Assembly (NCBI GenBank): GCA_963924555.1
Contig: OZ004584.1
Span: 2,045,001-2,109,000 of the forward strand
Length of the DNA stretch: 64,000 nucleotides
Direction of reading: 5' to 3'
Source of the DNA: Crambe crambe
Lineage: Eukaryota; Porifera; Demospongiae; Poecilosclerida; Crambeidae
Shown: one piece after another, positions 32,501 through 43,237 of the stretch
Position numbering within the stretch: position 1 is the stretch's first letter
Layout of the letters: every line of letters starts with the position of its first letter
Made by a program: the position numbers and the translations under genes
The notes under the pieces: model-generated
What the model saw: the letters and a program-made list of their open reading frames with translations, nothing else
The model's database searches: none
Told to the model about the DNA's origin: nothing

Positions 32501-33448
32501 ATTAGAATGAAGCAAGTATCCGATATCAGCACCCCCACCACCTTTCCACCTGCAAAAATTGTACTCAAAGGTGCAATGTTTGACTGAAATTGTGTTACTT
32601 TGAGATGAGTTACTGATTGCAATGTTCAATCCACCACCCCAGTATCTTGCATTGTTATGTTCAAAGACACAATCCTCTATTATTAAGGAAATATTACTTG
32701 TGTTGCCTTTCATGTGTATATTTAATCCACCCCCATTCCCTAAGCTTATAAAAGTATCATCTTCAGCATAAGCAGAATTATTCCTGAACGTGCCATGTTT
32801 GATAGTTATTGATGAATTCGCACATGATTCTCTCTCTGAATCGCAATTCAACTCGATATATACACCACCTCCACCATTTTGTGCATGTGATTCATTAATG
32901 TGACCATATTCAAATGTGCAATCGATGATGTCCATTGAAGCAGAAGATTCGAGAATAGCCAGTCCCAAACCTTTACTATTGATCACTGAAGTATTGTATA
33001 TTGAAATAGCAATACTGTTCTTGATAACTATTCCACTGCTAAACTCAATGAACTGATTCTTTCGATCTGAGAAGTAGTAGATGCAGGTACCTCCACATCC
33101 ATGAGCCTTTATGTTGAGGATAGAAACAGAGCTCACGTTCTCAAATTCAAGCCCAGCAGGTTCATTGCCACATTCAATGATGCTGTTGTCTTCTCCAATG
33201 ATGAAAACAGCTTGCTTATCGGAAAATTTCAACTGGTATTCCAGTTTATGATTTCTTGATAGAAGATGAAGCATTAGCCTTTGAATGCTTGTATTACTTG
33301 CTAGTATGGACAAGTTCCTTCCTAGTGAGAGATCAGTTGACAAAGTATAAAATTCTGTGGAATTTATTTCCACATCTTCTGATAAAGCAGGAGAAACTGC
33401 AATGCATAGAATGAAGGTAGTGTACAGACACAAGTTTGAGTTGCACAT
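29555..33448 (-). CDS. A3: single-exon beta-helix/9-TM receptor-like protein
   Basis: A 1297-residue frame with the same architecture as A2. Relative to A2 it lacks three codons after the signal peptide region (SLGRNLSIL), has NYNIQVCNLSESS in the last luminal loop and adds NVID in the tail (EEENVIDGQLSSSY). It matches A1 without indels in the shared part and has the same upstream DNA as A1, so A1 and A3 are positional counterparts. It lies 1.4 kb from A2 in tandem, same strand. Confidence 0.92.
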   Translation of the reverse strand: MCNSNLCLYTTFILCIAVSPALSEDVEINSTEFYTLSTDLSLGRNLSILASNTSIQRLMLHLLSRNHKLEYQLKFSDKQAVFIIGEDNSIIECGNEPAGLEFENVSSVSILNIKAHGCGGTCIYYFSDRKNQFIEFSSGIVIKNSIAISIYNTSVINSKGLGLAILESSASMDIIDCTFEYGHINESHAQNGGGGVYIELNCDSERESCANSSITIKHGTFRNNSAYAEDDTFISLGNGGGLNIHMKGNTSNISLIIEDCVFEHNNARYWGGGLNIAISNSSQSNTISVKHCTFEYNFCRWKGGGGADIGYLLHSNEILLRFNKIKFMNCSFNGNNASFGGGMLIYSSQAEASKLIDSNEIEFTDCSWKNNRGRYGSALYLLPHIFSTFNSKGKLPRITLDNCTFEKNEIVSFTEIVKNQPKYRKYRRGKGSLFSVGFEITFKSNMSFAANSGTALYLVSSIATMKTGTMMIFNSDTGFYGGAIGLFGSSKLQLEENVDLSFEGNTATVEGGALYQQQVEGLKNIYLQNCFIYYPNPHQGDANITFTLGKNICVDSECEPDENKLNTCENDPNTHDNEPDSHVDSFFIYSIKSCEHIINFGNGNQTKESSRRKPISFIFKNNASEKVRAEDLEFKVKKNLIEPMAITPGNITELPIAVVNYYDQEVVRVYRVRLTTKHSNVAIDLAYVNNYNNKIQLYGRPGDKGNLSLSLSCVGSNETLIPFIMQECPPGYVFDETIQDRKGTCVCSGYTAENKYKGISYCNQTTFQGKLKRGYWMGYKRENSSVKYGKENDLVSAMCPRRYCNTSTQLEFHLPNTSLILEIDDLVCRTGRTGILCAECMENHSAFFHSENFDCNPNKHCNLGWLFFIISEIFPVTILFVLIIMFDIKLTSGTVQGFILYAQIFDTLHISANGQIWHNHSVFYAIRYLKLIFNIFNLNSFKHYHLSFCLWSTASSLDILTFKYVTIAYSLTLVFLTVTILHYCKSNIFLKCFRKMRRTRHKISDSIIHGLSGFLVICYSQCTKTTLLILTPVNLYSKGPKFNQTVVFYDGRLEFLTGRHLIYVIPALVFLLTLVLLPPIVFLTYPLCYRVFSLFRIQESSISKFLCKIVPLEKFKPFFDSFQSSFKDEYRYFSGLYFMYRLSALVTFAFFHSLSNFYTLVEIQFLLMLTAHAWFQPYRNQWHNRLDTFIFATLSIVNSLTLYNYNIQVCNLSESSNGNTVQKVQITIAYLPLLYMVVLIIATIVARLKKCYKVRHQVATEEIELDVSLLMTNRQKFNEEENVIDGQLSSSYKLDSY

Positions 33449-33520
33449 TTTCCCTCTCCTATGACTGTCTTATTAGTTAGGATGAGCATTAGCTGTGGCT
33501 GTAATTAAGCTTGTGTTCCA

Positions 33521-33528
33521 CTTTTATA
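33521..33528 (-). promoter_or_regulatory. TATA box of A3
   Basis: TATAAAAG on the minus strand, 73 bp before the start; identical setting to A1. Confidence 0.6.
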
Positions 33529-33756
33529 GTGAATTGCGGGAATGCTAACAGTAATTCCCTATGGTTTTGGAAAGTGCTATATTTACACAACAATGTGAAT
33601 TGTGGACCTCAGAAATCCATGCACATGATGTCTTTAGCTATCCCAAAGTGAACAGTTTATTATAGCATTTTAAAACGATTAGTAAATCCATATATGTAAA
33701 GTCTTAACCTTTATACCCTAAAAGGAATTAATTGATAACGAGCAATTTTTGAAAGG

Positions 33757-34040
33757 AAATGCCACAGCCTGCATAGGGATACTCTTACAGCTTGTTTTAG
33801 TCTTATGAGTTGTTATTTTTTAAAATTTAATGAAAGTATACATTGGCTGAATTGACTGACACAGACTGTTTATGCAAGCATCAATTCTCTCTAGCTATCA
33901 GTAGGAAACAGAGAGGATTTTATGATAATATTATACGTAATATATACCACAAACAGAGTGACACAGACTGTTTGTGCAAGCATCCATTCTCTAATTATCA
34001 GTTGGAAAACATGATAATAATCATTATGTATAATGTGTAT
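33757..34040 (-). repeat. B-type upstream block stranded behind A3
   Basis: Unit 2 copy of 2928-3200: B-gene leader and two upstream half-monomers with no B coding sequence attached. Confidence 0.7.
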
Positions 34041-34128
34041 AATTAATAATTATTACTACTGTATGTTGCATATTATGAAATAAGCAGGAAAAAAATTGTT
34101 TTTACAATAGTTATAACATGGGTGCCAG

Positions 34129-34202
34129 GGTTTTATGGATTATAAACAACCCAAGTCCCAAGGGCACAGCCCGAGGGCAAGGGTTGTTTATAATCCATAA
34201 CC
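34129..34202. repeat. Short palindromic element, unit 2 copy
   Basis: Near-identical to 3300-3373. One of the few changes ('gggcaaggg' for 'gggtaaggg') lies next to the right arm. Confidence 0.7.
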
Positions 34203-34725
34203 GTATTTGAACCTATGCTTTTATGTATGTAGATATGGATAGCTACATGTAGCTATGTATATAATGACCCTAGCTATATATAAATGATGGCAAAGAATGG
34301 GCGACTTAAGCGTCCATGCTGTGATAAACTGGCACTAGGATCATTGAACATGACTGTACAGAAACTTAATCTCATTGGTTATTTATTATTATTAGCATCA
34401 TTATATCCACCCACAGACACTTATAGTAATCTTATTGGTTTATGTTAGCATTATGGTATCCACCAATCAGATTCATTTTTGTGAACTAGCTATAAAATGC
34501 AGATGCTTGGCATCTAGAGAGAGTCCTGCTTGAATTCGAATTATCTTTTGCTCTGTTCCCTCGGTCGAATACTCAACTTCTTGTTGTTCACTCTGTGACA
34601 CATGCATTTCCCTGTTTCTTTGTTTTGTTAACCTCAGATTTGGGAAATGATGTAGCTACCAAATAAACAAGACGCTTTTTTGAATCAGCAAGAAAAGAGG
34701 GAAAAAATATTAGCTATATCATGTG

Positions 34726-35224
34726 TAGTGTTTATATTATATACTAGCTAACATAATAATTATTATTTTTATGGATTTTCAGGCAGGCAGGGTGGGCTGA
34801 GTTTTAATAATTGTTTGTATCTTCTCTGAAGTCTGTTCCATGGATCAGATGGCCCATCTGTTACTTTAGAAGATGCTGCTTGAGTGTGGGGGTGCTTGAG
34901 GGTTTTAAACATAGCCAATAAGCATATACTATTTAGTTGCTGTTCTTATTGTGTCTTTCTTTCTTTCTTTCTTTTTTGTTGTTGTTTTTTTGTTATATTT
35001 TTTGTTGTTGTTTAAAGTTTCTCAGTAACTTCGTGTATGTAGAGGGGAGTTCCATGCAGGGCTCAAGCAGCATCTTCTGAAGTAACAGATGGGCCAGCTG
35101 ATCCATGGAACAGACTTCAGAGAAGATACAAACTGAAGACAATTATTAAGATTCAACCCACCCTGCCTGCCTAAAAAATAATTAATATTATGCTAACTAG
35201 TGTTACGTATAATATAAACACGAA
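34726..35224. mobile_element. Foldback MITE, unit 2 copy
   Basis: Counterpart of 3897-4381. Here the left arm keeps 'gttttaataattg' after 'gggctga', matching the right arm better than unit 1 does. The right flank carries a TACGTA where unit 1 has TA. Confidence 0.8.
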
Positions 35225-35469
35225 CCTCACAGTTTGGATCATCGATATTATAATATTTATTATGCATGTTGATCAGTTCCCAGTGCAGTCTAACTAGCCA
35301 GTGGCCTGAAATTTCGTGTTAATAATATACCCCTGCATGCAACCATACCAGTAATTATTATGAAATGAAATTGCATCAAAGCAACTTTGTAGCTAGCCTA
35401 TAATATAGGCTCCCAACCATCGACATGGTTGGAATCTATATTGGGAGAGTTGAGTCAATCACTCCTTTT

Positions 35470-35707
35470 TGATAAGCTCTGATCACCCCACAGACCCTGG
35501 AGTAGTTGAAACCCTGGGATAATTATTAGGCAATGCTGTTTTCATGTCCAGTTGAGCCACTCTCGTCCACCCTCTTGTGACTCCACCATACGACCTGGTC
35601 ATGCCACAGTACACATGCATAGCATAGCCATTGGGGGTAGTGGCCTGGTTGGGCAGAGTGGATCGCAGCACATGAAGTTGCAGGATGACTTGGATTCAAA
35701 TTTAACC
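35470..35707 (-). pseudogene. Fibrinogen-like exon relic, unit 2 copy
   Basis: Predicted peptide identical to the unit 1 relic at 4630-4865 (VYCGMTRSYGGVT). No further exons found. Confidence 0.45.
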
Positions 35708-36968
35708 TTGATGCTTAACTTATCAGCATTGAGTTTCTTTGATCATACAGTGCTACAAATTTCTATTTTGACTTATCAATGGAAGTGTTCAGATGACTTC
35801 ATACAATTGGTAATATTAATCTCGATCACTAGTCAAGAGAAGAAGTCATTTGTATCAATTTTATACTCATTACTCCTTTGATATGACGAGCTGGACATTT
35901 CATCCAAATTATTTCCTACAGGTGGTGCTATTTCTTGGATCTAAATCTTGAAATATTAACAGAGGCAAATGTGAAGCAAGCAGACAACAAAATCACTGCA
36001 AATGCAATAATCTAAACATCGTGTTTGTACGTAGGTAGAGTGAGTTTCTTCTTAATGTTTATTCCAGACTTAAACGATGTTCTTTGGTAGCATATATTTA
36101 TAGGTTCTCATCCATCTCTAGCATCTCACACTTTGCTTTGGCTTAGGCTTTAGTTCTTGTCCATTTCAACATGTATTCCAACATTTTATCAAGTATGGAT
36201 GTAGCAGATCAGCATGGTGGCATTTGAAACTCTGCCACTTAATGTGTGGACAGTGTGGTAACTGGTAAAGTACTGCTTTATACTTTGTGGTTATTTTATA
36301 AATAAGTCTCATACTGGGTTTACATTTTTCAGCATTCAGCATACCCCCTGCACTCTTAATTCTGTCAAGTAGCTACCGACTTTAAGGACTCATCATTGTC
36401 TTTCCATACACCATACTCACAAACAATTCAGGATTCTGTTAGGTTAAACTTCCAAAAGAAACCTTCTCCCTATTTGAAAGGTCAATTGACTCCCATTTGG
36501 GATTACATTTGCCCCTGAATATTATCAAAAGAGAATATAACAGGGTGTACCATTTGCCCCTTATAATAGCCCTGTTGTTTCTTTCCGCTTCTTATTGGCA
36601 TACCTATGTAACAGGCTTTTCCAATGTGAGTTCAGATCAGTTGTAAATGAATCCCTGCTCCTTGTTTTCTTTGTAGAATTTGGCCCTTTAATATTTCGTT
36701 AAATTATAGCTCTTATCATGTGGAGATTATTCTCATGTCAGTTTGTTGTTGTTTTTTAACTATATTAGTAGCTATACTACCAACATCATCATTTATAAAT
36801 CTCAACATGTGGCAGTGGTGGGATAGAAATACAAAATAAATTTCACAGTTTACATACATGATATGCGTACGTATATTATATATAATCATGATAAACAATG
36901 CAGTAATCTACAGTATCCATGCATTCTATAATAGTAATCTGGAGTAACCATTATTCTGTATTCTATAA
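35708..36968. other. Non-coding stretch downstream of B1'
   Basis: Same content as 4866-6126, with no gene seen. Confidence 0.6.
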
Positions 36969-39900
36969 TTAGTAATGTATGGTATCCATCATTCTGTATT
37001 CTGCTTGTGAGATGGAAAATGAACGACAAGGATCAGGACTGTTAGTTTTTCTGGGTGAAAACTTTGAGTTTTTCAAATCTTTCAATTTGAGCATCATCTT
37101 TCTTATAATGTATATTGCTATGTATATTAGTGGAAGATAGAGAAGTATGATCTGCAGTGTACTGGCTACATTGATATAGTGCTGTTTGTCCAATAAATAG
37201 ATAGTGTAGACTGATGATATTAAGTTGATGGTGGCAAGATTCAGGAATAAGAGACTATCCAAGACATTGTGTATAAATTTCCTGTATGGTGAAGCTATAG
37301 CATGGGCAGTTAGCATGACTGTGAACAAAACTTGAACCAGAGTGTAATATGTCGATAACTCATTCGTAAAAGAAAATAATTATTGCCAAGGTGATGAAAT
37401 GATACAAGAAATAGAGGCCAGAAAAGAACCTAAATTTATCCTTGAAGCTACTCTGAAAGCTATCAAAGAAAGGCTTGAATTTCTCCAGTGGAATGAAAGT
37501 ACAGAGTAGTTTAGTTATTCGAGATTCACTTATCCCCAGCAAAGCAAACACCTTGTAGCATAGCGGATATGATAAGAGAATCAACACAGGCACTATGCAG
37601 AACACCAAAAGAATAAACAAAGCAGGCAAGGCATAGCTGAGATGCTTTCCACGGAAGAAGTCTGACTCGCCATTGTAGAATGCAGCACTTCGCTTTATGT
37701 AAGTACCTGTCACATTACTTCCATATAAATGAACTGGTTTTAGCAATAACAGTGATACTCTCGTACATTCTGAGTAGCATATGATCAAAAATCCAGATAT
37801 TCCTAGTTCCTTTGGCCGATGTGATGTTCACTTCCTTCTTGATTTTTTTACAGATTTTGTGCATGCACCGAATGTTGAAGTATTTAGAGATGATAATCAA
37901 TACAATGAGTAGTAGTGAGTATAATATTGTTATGTACTTGAAAGCCAACAGATCTAGTGTTGTTGCACTTTTCCACAGGCAGAATGACAGTCGATTGAGG
38001 GCAAAGAAGTTCAGATTAAAGATTCTGGTTAAGAACTTGTACACTTCTAGTGCATATTCTACGTGAGTTGGAAATTCAATGAAACTGCTTCCTTGAATTA
38101 ACATCGTATCGGCTACTTGAACAAACAATATGAAACCATTGATAGCTCCATTGGTTAGTGTAGTGTTTAAGTTCAGCGTTACAATGAAAAATATAGTGAC
38201 TGGAATGATTTCTGAGAGGATATAGAACAACCATCCCCATTTGCAGTCATTCACTGTTTCTTTGCATCCATAAACATCGTTGTGATAGTGAGCAGCATAA
38301 CCTTCTTTGCATAAACTGCAAAGTATTCCTCTACAAGAAGAGCCACATATCACATCTTCTAATTTTTTCATATAAGTAGTATTCGGTAAACTTTGAGTCT
38401 TTTTGTTGCATTGACCTCGAGGGCAGTATGAAAATAGCAGGTTCTCTTCCTTACCAAATCCATTATCATTGTAACCATCATATCCCATCCAGTAACCTCG
38501 AAGTAACAAAGCACTGAAGTTTTTGTCATTACAGCTTCGAATCCCTGAAAAATTTCCATTAGTAAGTGAAGAACAAGTGCACTGGCCATCAGCTAATGTT
38601 TGAGTGTGGTGATACCCAGGTGGACATTGCTGGATATTCACTACCATTGTGAATACGATCTCTCTAATGCTGACAGTTTCAAGAGTTAAATTAGCACTGT
38701 CGCCGTACTTCCCAAATAGTTTGATATTCTTATTCGAAGTGTAAGTGTATGCACTGTCAATTGATATGTTGGGATTATCAATTGACACATGATAAACAGG
38801 GGACACTTCGTGTGTTAAATCATCCACACTTTTGATCGGGAGTTGAAAGAGTTCGCCTGGTATAATCCATTCGTGGTGTTTCCCTGAAATTAACTTAGTT
38901 TCATTACTTGAGGTTGACAGATCATAAATATTTTCATCTACAAATGTGAAGTTGGCAATGCACTGAAAAATATCATCATATGCTGTTAAATTACAGTCGT
39001 ATCCAGACATTGATTTATAGCATGGTAGAAGAGTTGCAGCAAATATAGAATGTCCAAAACTCACTGACTTGCTGCTGTTTCTCCCATGTGGACCTGCTGT
39101 GTTGTTTTCAAATATGAAAGTGATATTTCTATCGTTCAAATTTTTTTCCCCTTCATATTTTATAAAACATCTATGAGAATATAAGAAGTACTTTAAGTCA
39201 TAGATGTACTGGAATATTGCACCTCCTAATGCAGTTGCTCTGTTATTTGTGAACTGAAATATTGAGTTATCTTGTATTTTTAAAGTAGAAGACCCGATCA
39301 AGAACATGGCACCACCATCGAAACCCGAATTGTCAACAAAGGTGATGTTTGAATTAGCTTCAAATTTAACATTCGAGTAGGTGAGGTACATTGCTGAATC
39401 TGTGTTATTATGGAATGTAATGCTTCCCTGGAGTGTTAAGTCATATCCAGATGCTGAAAAGCTTCCTCTCCCTCTGACATAGGATGCATTGTTTTTCTTT
39501 GACCCTATCCTGTAGTTGAGGTAATTATGCTCAATAATACAATCACTAAATTGTATTTGAGTATTCGGGTCGAAACTAGGTGATAGCCAGATCTGAGATG
39601 ACATGTCAATGGCTGCTCCAATTTCAGCCACATTCCTTGACCAGTAGCAGTCTTTTAAGGAAATGTTATTCTTATTGCTCAGATTCAAGGAAGGAGTTGA
39701 AAAGATGCTAATTCCTCCTCCAAATTCAGTTTTATTTTCACGAAATCTGCAACTTTCAAATATTATGCAGTTATTCGTCGAAGGTTTTGTGGGAGAGAAT
39801 AGGTATCCCACATTAGCACCTCCCCCAGCATGATCATGGCAAATATTATCATGAAAGGTTGAATTTCTGAATAATATTTTGTTACTGTGAGAATTATCTT

Positions 39901-40810
39901 GCACTGTTACATATAATCCTCCACCCCAAATTCCTGAATTCATTGTGAAGTTGCAGTTTATAACTTCCACTAAATTATCAGAGGAAGTATCAATGATGAA
40001 ACACACACCACCTCCTCGTCCAAATCCTTGGATAAGAGTTTCTGTTTCTTCTATGTTGGGGGGTCCACTGATATACCCGGCTTTATTCTCAGAGAAAATA
40101 CAGTTTTTAATATAATAATTACTGCTGCTTATGTTCCTGCCTTCAAAAGGACACATGCTATTCTTTGAAAACTTCCTTGGACCACAGTATGATATTTCAA
40201 CATGCAGTCCAGAACCTCCAGGTTTCTCTTTAGATGTTGAATTGCTACTCTCTTCATTTCCTTCAAACCTGCAGATTTCTATTTTCACTGTGCCATCATT
40301 ATTGAACATTGTCAAGCCATTTCCCATGCTGTTGGCTATCGCAACTCTTTGGATAGTCACATCAGTACAGTTGAATATGTACATACTTGTCCTGAATTTA
40401 GACATATTTCCATTCTCTGATAGTGGCGCATCATGAAGAGCACTGCAACCTTGAAGTTGGATATTCTGCACAACTAAATCAGTTATGTTTTTAAACTGTA
40501 GTCCTGTTTTTTTCATCAAGTTTCTTTCACATTTCAACACAGTTGGTATTCCTTTCACTAAGATGGACTGCTTGTTAATGATAGAAATAACCCCTTCAAG
40601 TATGAATTCTTCAGAACAGAATTGAAGTGTAAAATTTCCACTGTCAAGGAACTCAATAGACGATACATTAGTGTGGTCTTCTGTGCAGTCTTGGCAACCA
40701 TTTTCTTTCTCTTGTTCGTATGCACAAATGATTCTGTCATCATAGCAGCAACACAATGAGAGCAGTGCAATAGTAAGAACCACTATAGACACACAGCTTA
40801 TGTACTGCAT
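36969..40810 (-). pseudogene. B1': beta-helix/9-TM receptor gene with two frameshifts
   Basis: Open from 40810 through the whole ectodomain, Cys-rich linker and first membrane helices. Then an 8-bp deletion near 37803 (between ATATTCC and TAGTTCC, fourth helix region) shifts the frame, and a 4-bp insertion at 37377-37382 (TA to TAATTA) shifts it again. Remaining frames (37788-37360 and 37328-36969) carry the rest of the membrane domain. The 8-bp deletion of B1 is absent here, so the copies broke independently. Several variants at 37150-37700 match B2 rather than B1. A product cut after the fourth-helix region would keep the entire ectodomain. Confidence 0.88.
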
Positions 40811-40865
40811 CTTTATTTCTCGAAGAAAATGCCACAGCCTGCATAGGGCTCCTCAATTAATCTTA

Positions 40866-40873
40866 CTTTTATA
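40866..40873 (-). promoter_or_regulatory. TATA box of B1'
   Basis: TATAAAAG on the minus strand, 55 bp before the start; same leader as B1. Confidence 0.6.
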
Positions 40874-40929
40874 CTCTTATGCCTTGTTTTACTTTTATGA
40901 GTTGTTGTTTTTTAAACTATACAATTCAA

Positions 40930-41120
40930 ACCTTTATTGGCTTAATTGACTGACATAAACAGTTTATGCAAGCATCAATTATATCTAATTATCAGTAGGA
41001 AACAGAGAAGGTCTCATGAATAATAATTATTATACGTAATACTTACCACAAACAGAGTGACACAGACTATTCGTGCAAGCATCCATTCTCTAATTATCAG
41101 TTAGAAAACATCGTTATGAA
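40930..41120 (-). repeat. Two upstream half-monomers at B1'
   Basis: Unit 2 copy of 10085-10275. Confidence 0.6.
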
Positions 41121-41546
41121 CAATTTGCATATACTTATTCCTATTCTATTCCTATTCTATGATGATCAGAATTGTACCAGGGCCATAGGATGAAGCATCT
41201 GCAAGAAATAAAGTATCTGCCTCTTTTCATACATATAGATTCTATTTGAGAATTAAGGTTCCTAACTGTGTGAGTTCACCAGGTGATTGAATTAGTTATA
41301 AAATTTTATTTTTGGTTAATAATCAATACCTGATCTTTTAAAAGATGCAGTCAATGTAACCTCTTTTGTGTCTATTGCTAGTTTTCAATATCATCACCAT
41401 TCAGCCAGTGGTTATCAAAATCTGGCTGTACACTGTAGCAGCAAAAGCAATCTGTGCACACAACATATTCAGGCCCTTTAAAAGGGTGGATGCAGAAAGC
41501 TACACTTTCAGTAGCAATACAGAAGTCAGATTGTTTCATGACTGGA

Positions 41547-42117
41547 TCTCAATGAGATGTTTTCCTATTAATAATTAGAAAGAATAGATGCTTTCACAAA
41601 CAGTCTGTTGTTATACACACTATATGATACAAATTACCAAATCATTTCATGAAAATGTGCTCTCAATGAGATGTTTCCCTACTGAGACTAGATGCTTGTA
41701 CCAAATTGTCTGCATCAATCCACTATGTACAATATGTTTTTGTTTTTTCAAAAAATGTTCTCAATGAGATATTATGCTTTCGCTAACAGTCTGTTATACA
41801 CACCATGTGTGATACATACCAAATCATTTTCATAAGAATGTGCTCTCAATGAAAATGTTTCCTACTGAGAATAGATGCTTACACAAATGTCGATCCATTA
41901 TACACACGATGTACAATATGCTGTTTCTTCAAAATGTTCTCAATGATATGTTCAATGGATGCTTTCACAAACAGTCTATTATACACTATTATTGCGATAT
42001 ACACATACGTAGATGAATTAGCAAGATGTTTCCATAAGATGCTCTCAATGAGATATTTACCTACTGATAATTAGAGAAAATGGATGTTTGCACAAACAGT
42101 CTGTGTCAATCCATCAA
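41547..42117. repeat. Degenerate tandem array, unit 2 copy
   Basis: Six TCTCAATGA-led units as at 10705-11285, slightly shorter through small deletions. It separates the divergent B1' and B-fragment promoters. Confidence 0.7.
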
Positions 42118-42224
42118 ATAAAGACTTGAATTAGCTATGTATTAACAAGTGCATATTAATTTTTGTGATAATAAAAATAAGATATCAGATTTGTGTAAAT
42201 ATACAAAAAAAAACAAGCATAGAG

Positions 42225-42232
42225 TATAAAAC
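42225..42232 (+). promoter_or_regulatory. TATA box of decayed B fragment, unit 2
   Basis: TATAAAAC, 51 bp before the remnant start at 42276. Confidence 0.45.
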
Positions 42233-42275
42233 AAGATTGAGGAACCCCACTGCAGGCAGTGTCAATTTCTTTATG

Positions 42276-42760
42276 ATGCAGAGTATATACTATCTGTCTA
42301 TAGTGCTTCTTGTACTGCACTCACTTTGCAGCTGTTATAATGACCATGTTATTTGTACGAATAACAGAAAGAAAATGGTGCCAAGATTGCACAGAATCTA
42401 CACTAATGTATCGTCTATTAAGTTCCCTGATAGTGGTAATTTATACTTCGATTCTGTTCTGAAGAATTCATACTTGAAGTGGTTATTTCTATCATTAACA
42501 AGCAGTCCATCTTAGTGAAAGGAACTTAATGAAAAGAACAGGACTATTATTTAAAACTAATTGGTTTAGTCATGCAGGACATCCATCTCGAAGGATACAG
42601 TGCTCTTTATGAACACTATCTATATTCAATGCATCCTATGTCAGAGGGAGTGGTAGCTTTTCAGCATCTGGATATGACAACACAGATTCAGCAATGTACC
42701 TTAGCAGCACTGATATCAATGACCAGCTGAGTCAGCAGCAAAGTTAAATTTGCATCCAAG
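42276..42760 (+). pseudogene. Decayed B fragment, unit 2 copy
   Basis: The signal peptide and first repeat remain, then an 847-bp deletion relative to unit 1 joins 'tatattca' to 'atgcatcctatg'. The remnant after the join still shows RGSGSFSASGYD. Non-functional. Confidence 0.9.
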
Positions 42761-42975
42761 TAATCATGTGCTGCGATCCACTCTGCTCAACCAGGCCACT
42801 ACTCCCAATGGCTATGCCATGCATGTGTACTGTGACATGACCAGGTCGTATGGTGGAATCACAGGAGTGTGGATAAAAAGTGGCTCAACTGGTCATGAAG
42901 AACAGTGTCCAAGTGCTCTCAGGCTGGGAACAGATTGCTCTGTACCAACATGCCAAACTGTTCTTCCATAATTTA
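42750..42975 (+). pseudogene. Fibrinogen-like exon relic, unit 2 copy
   Basis: Identical peptide to 12761-12985 (VYCDMTRSYGGIT). Confidence 0.45.
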
Positions 42976-43178
42976 CAGTATACATGTATATAAGTTCAAA
43001 GTGAAAGGTCACAGAAAGTAACAGCAGTAATTGTTATTTATTCATAGGATCCTCTCTGTTTTCTACTGATAGTTAAGAGAGATTACGTAGATGCTTGCAT
43101 AAACAGTCTGTGTTAGTCAATTAGGTTTAACTGTTTACTTTCATAAAACATATCGACTTTCTAAAACAAGCGTAAGAG

Positions 43179-43186
43179 TATAAAAG
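43179..43186 (+). promoter_or_regulatory. TATA box of B2'
   Basis: TATAAAAG, 51 bp upstream of the B2' start; sequence around it identical to B2. Confidence 0.65.
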
Positions 43187-43237
43187 TAAGATCAAGGAGC
43201 CCTATGCAGGCTGTAGCATTTTCTTTGAGAAATAAAG

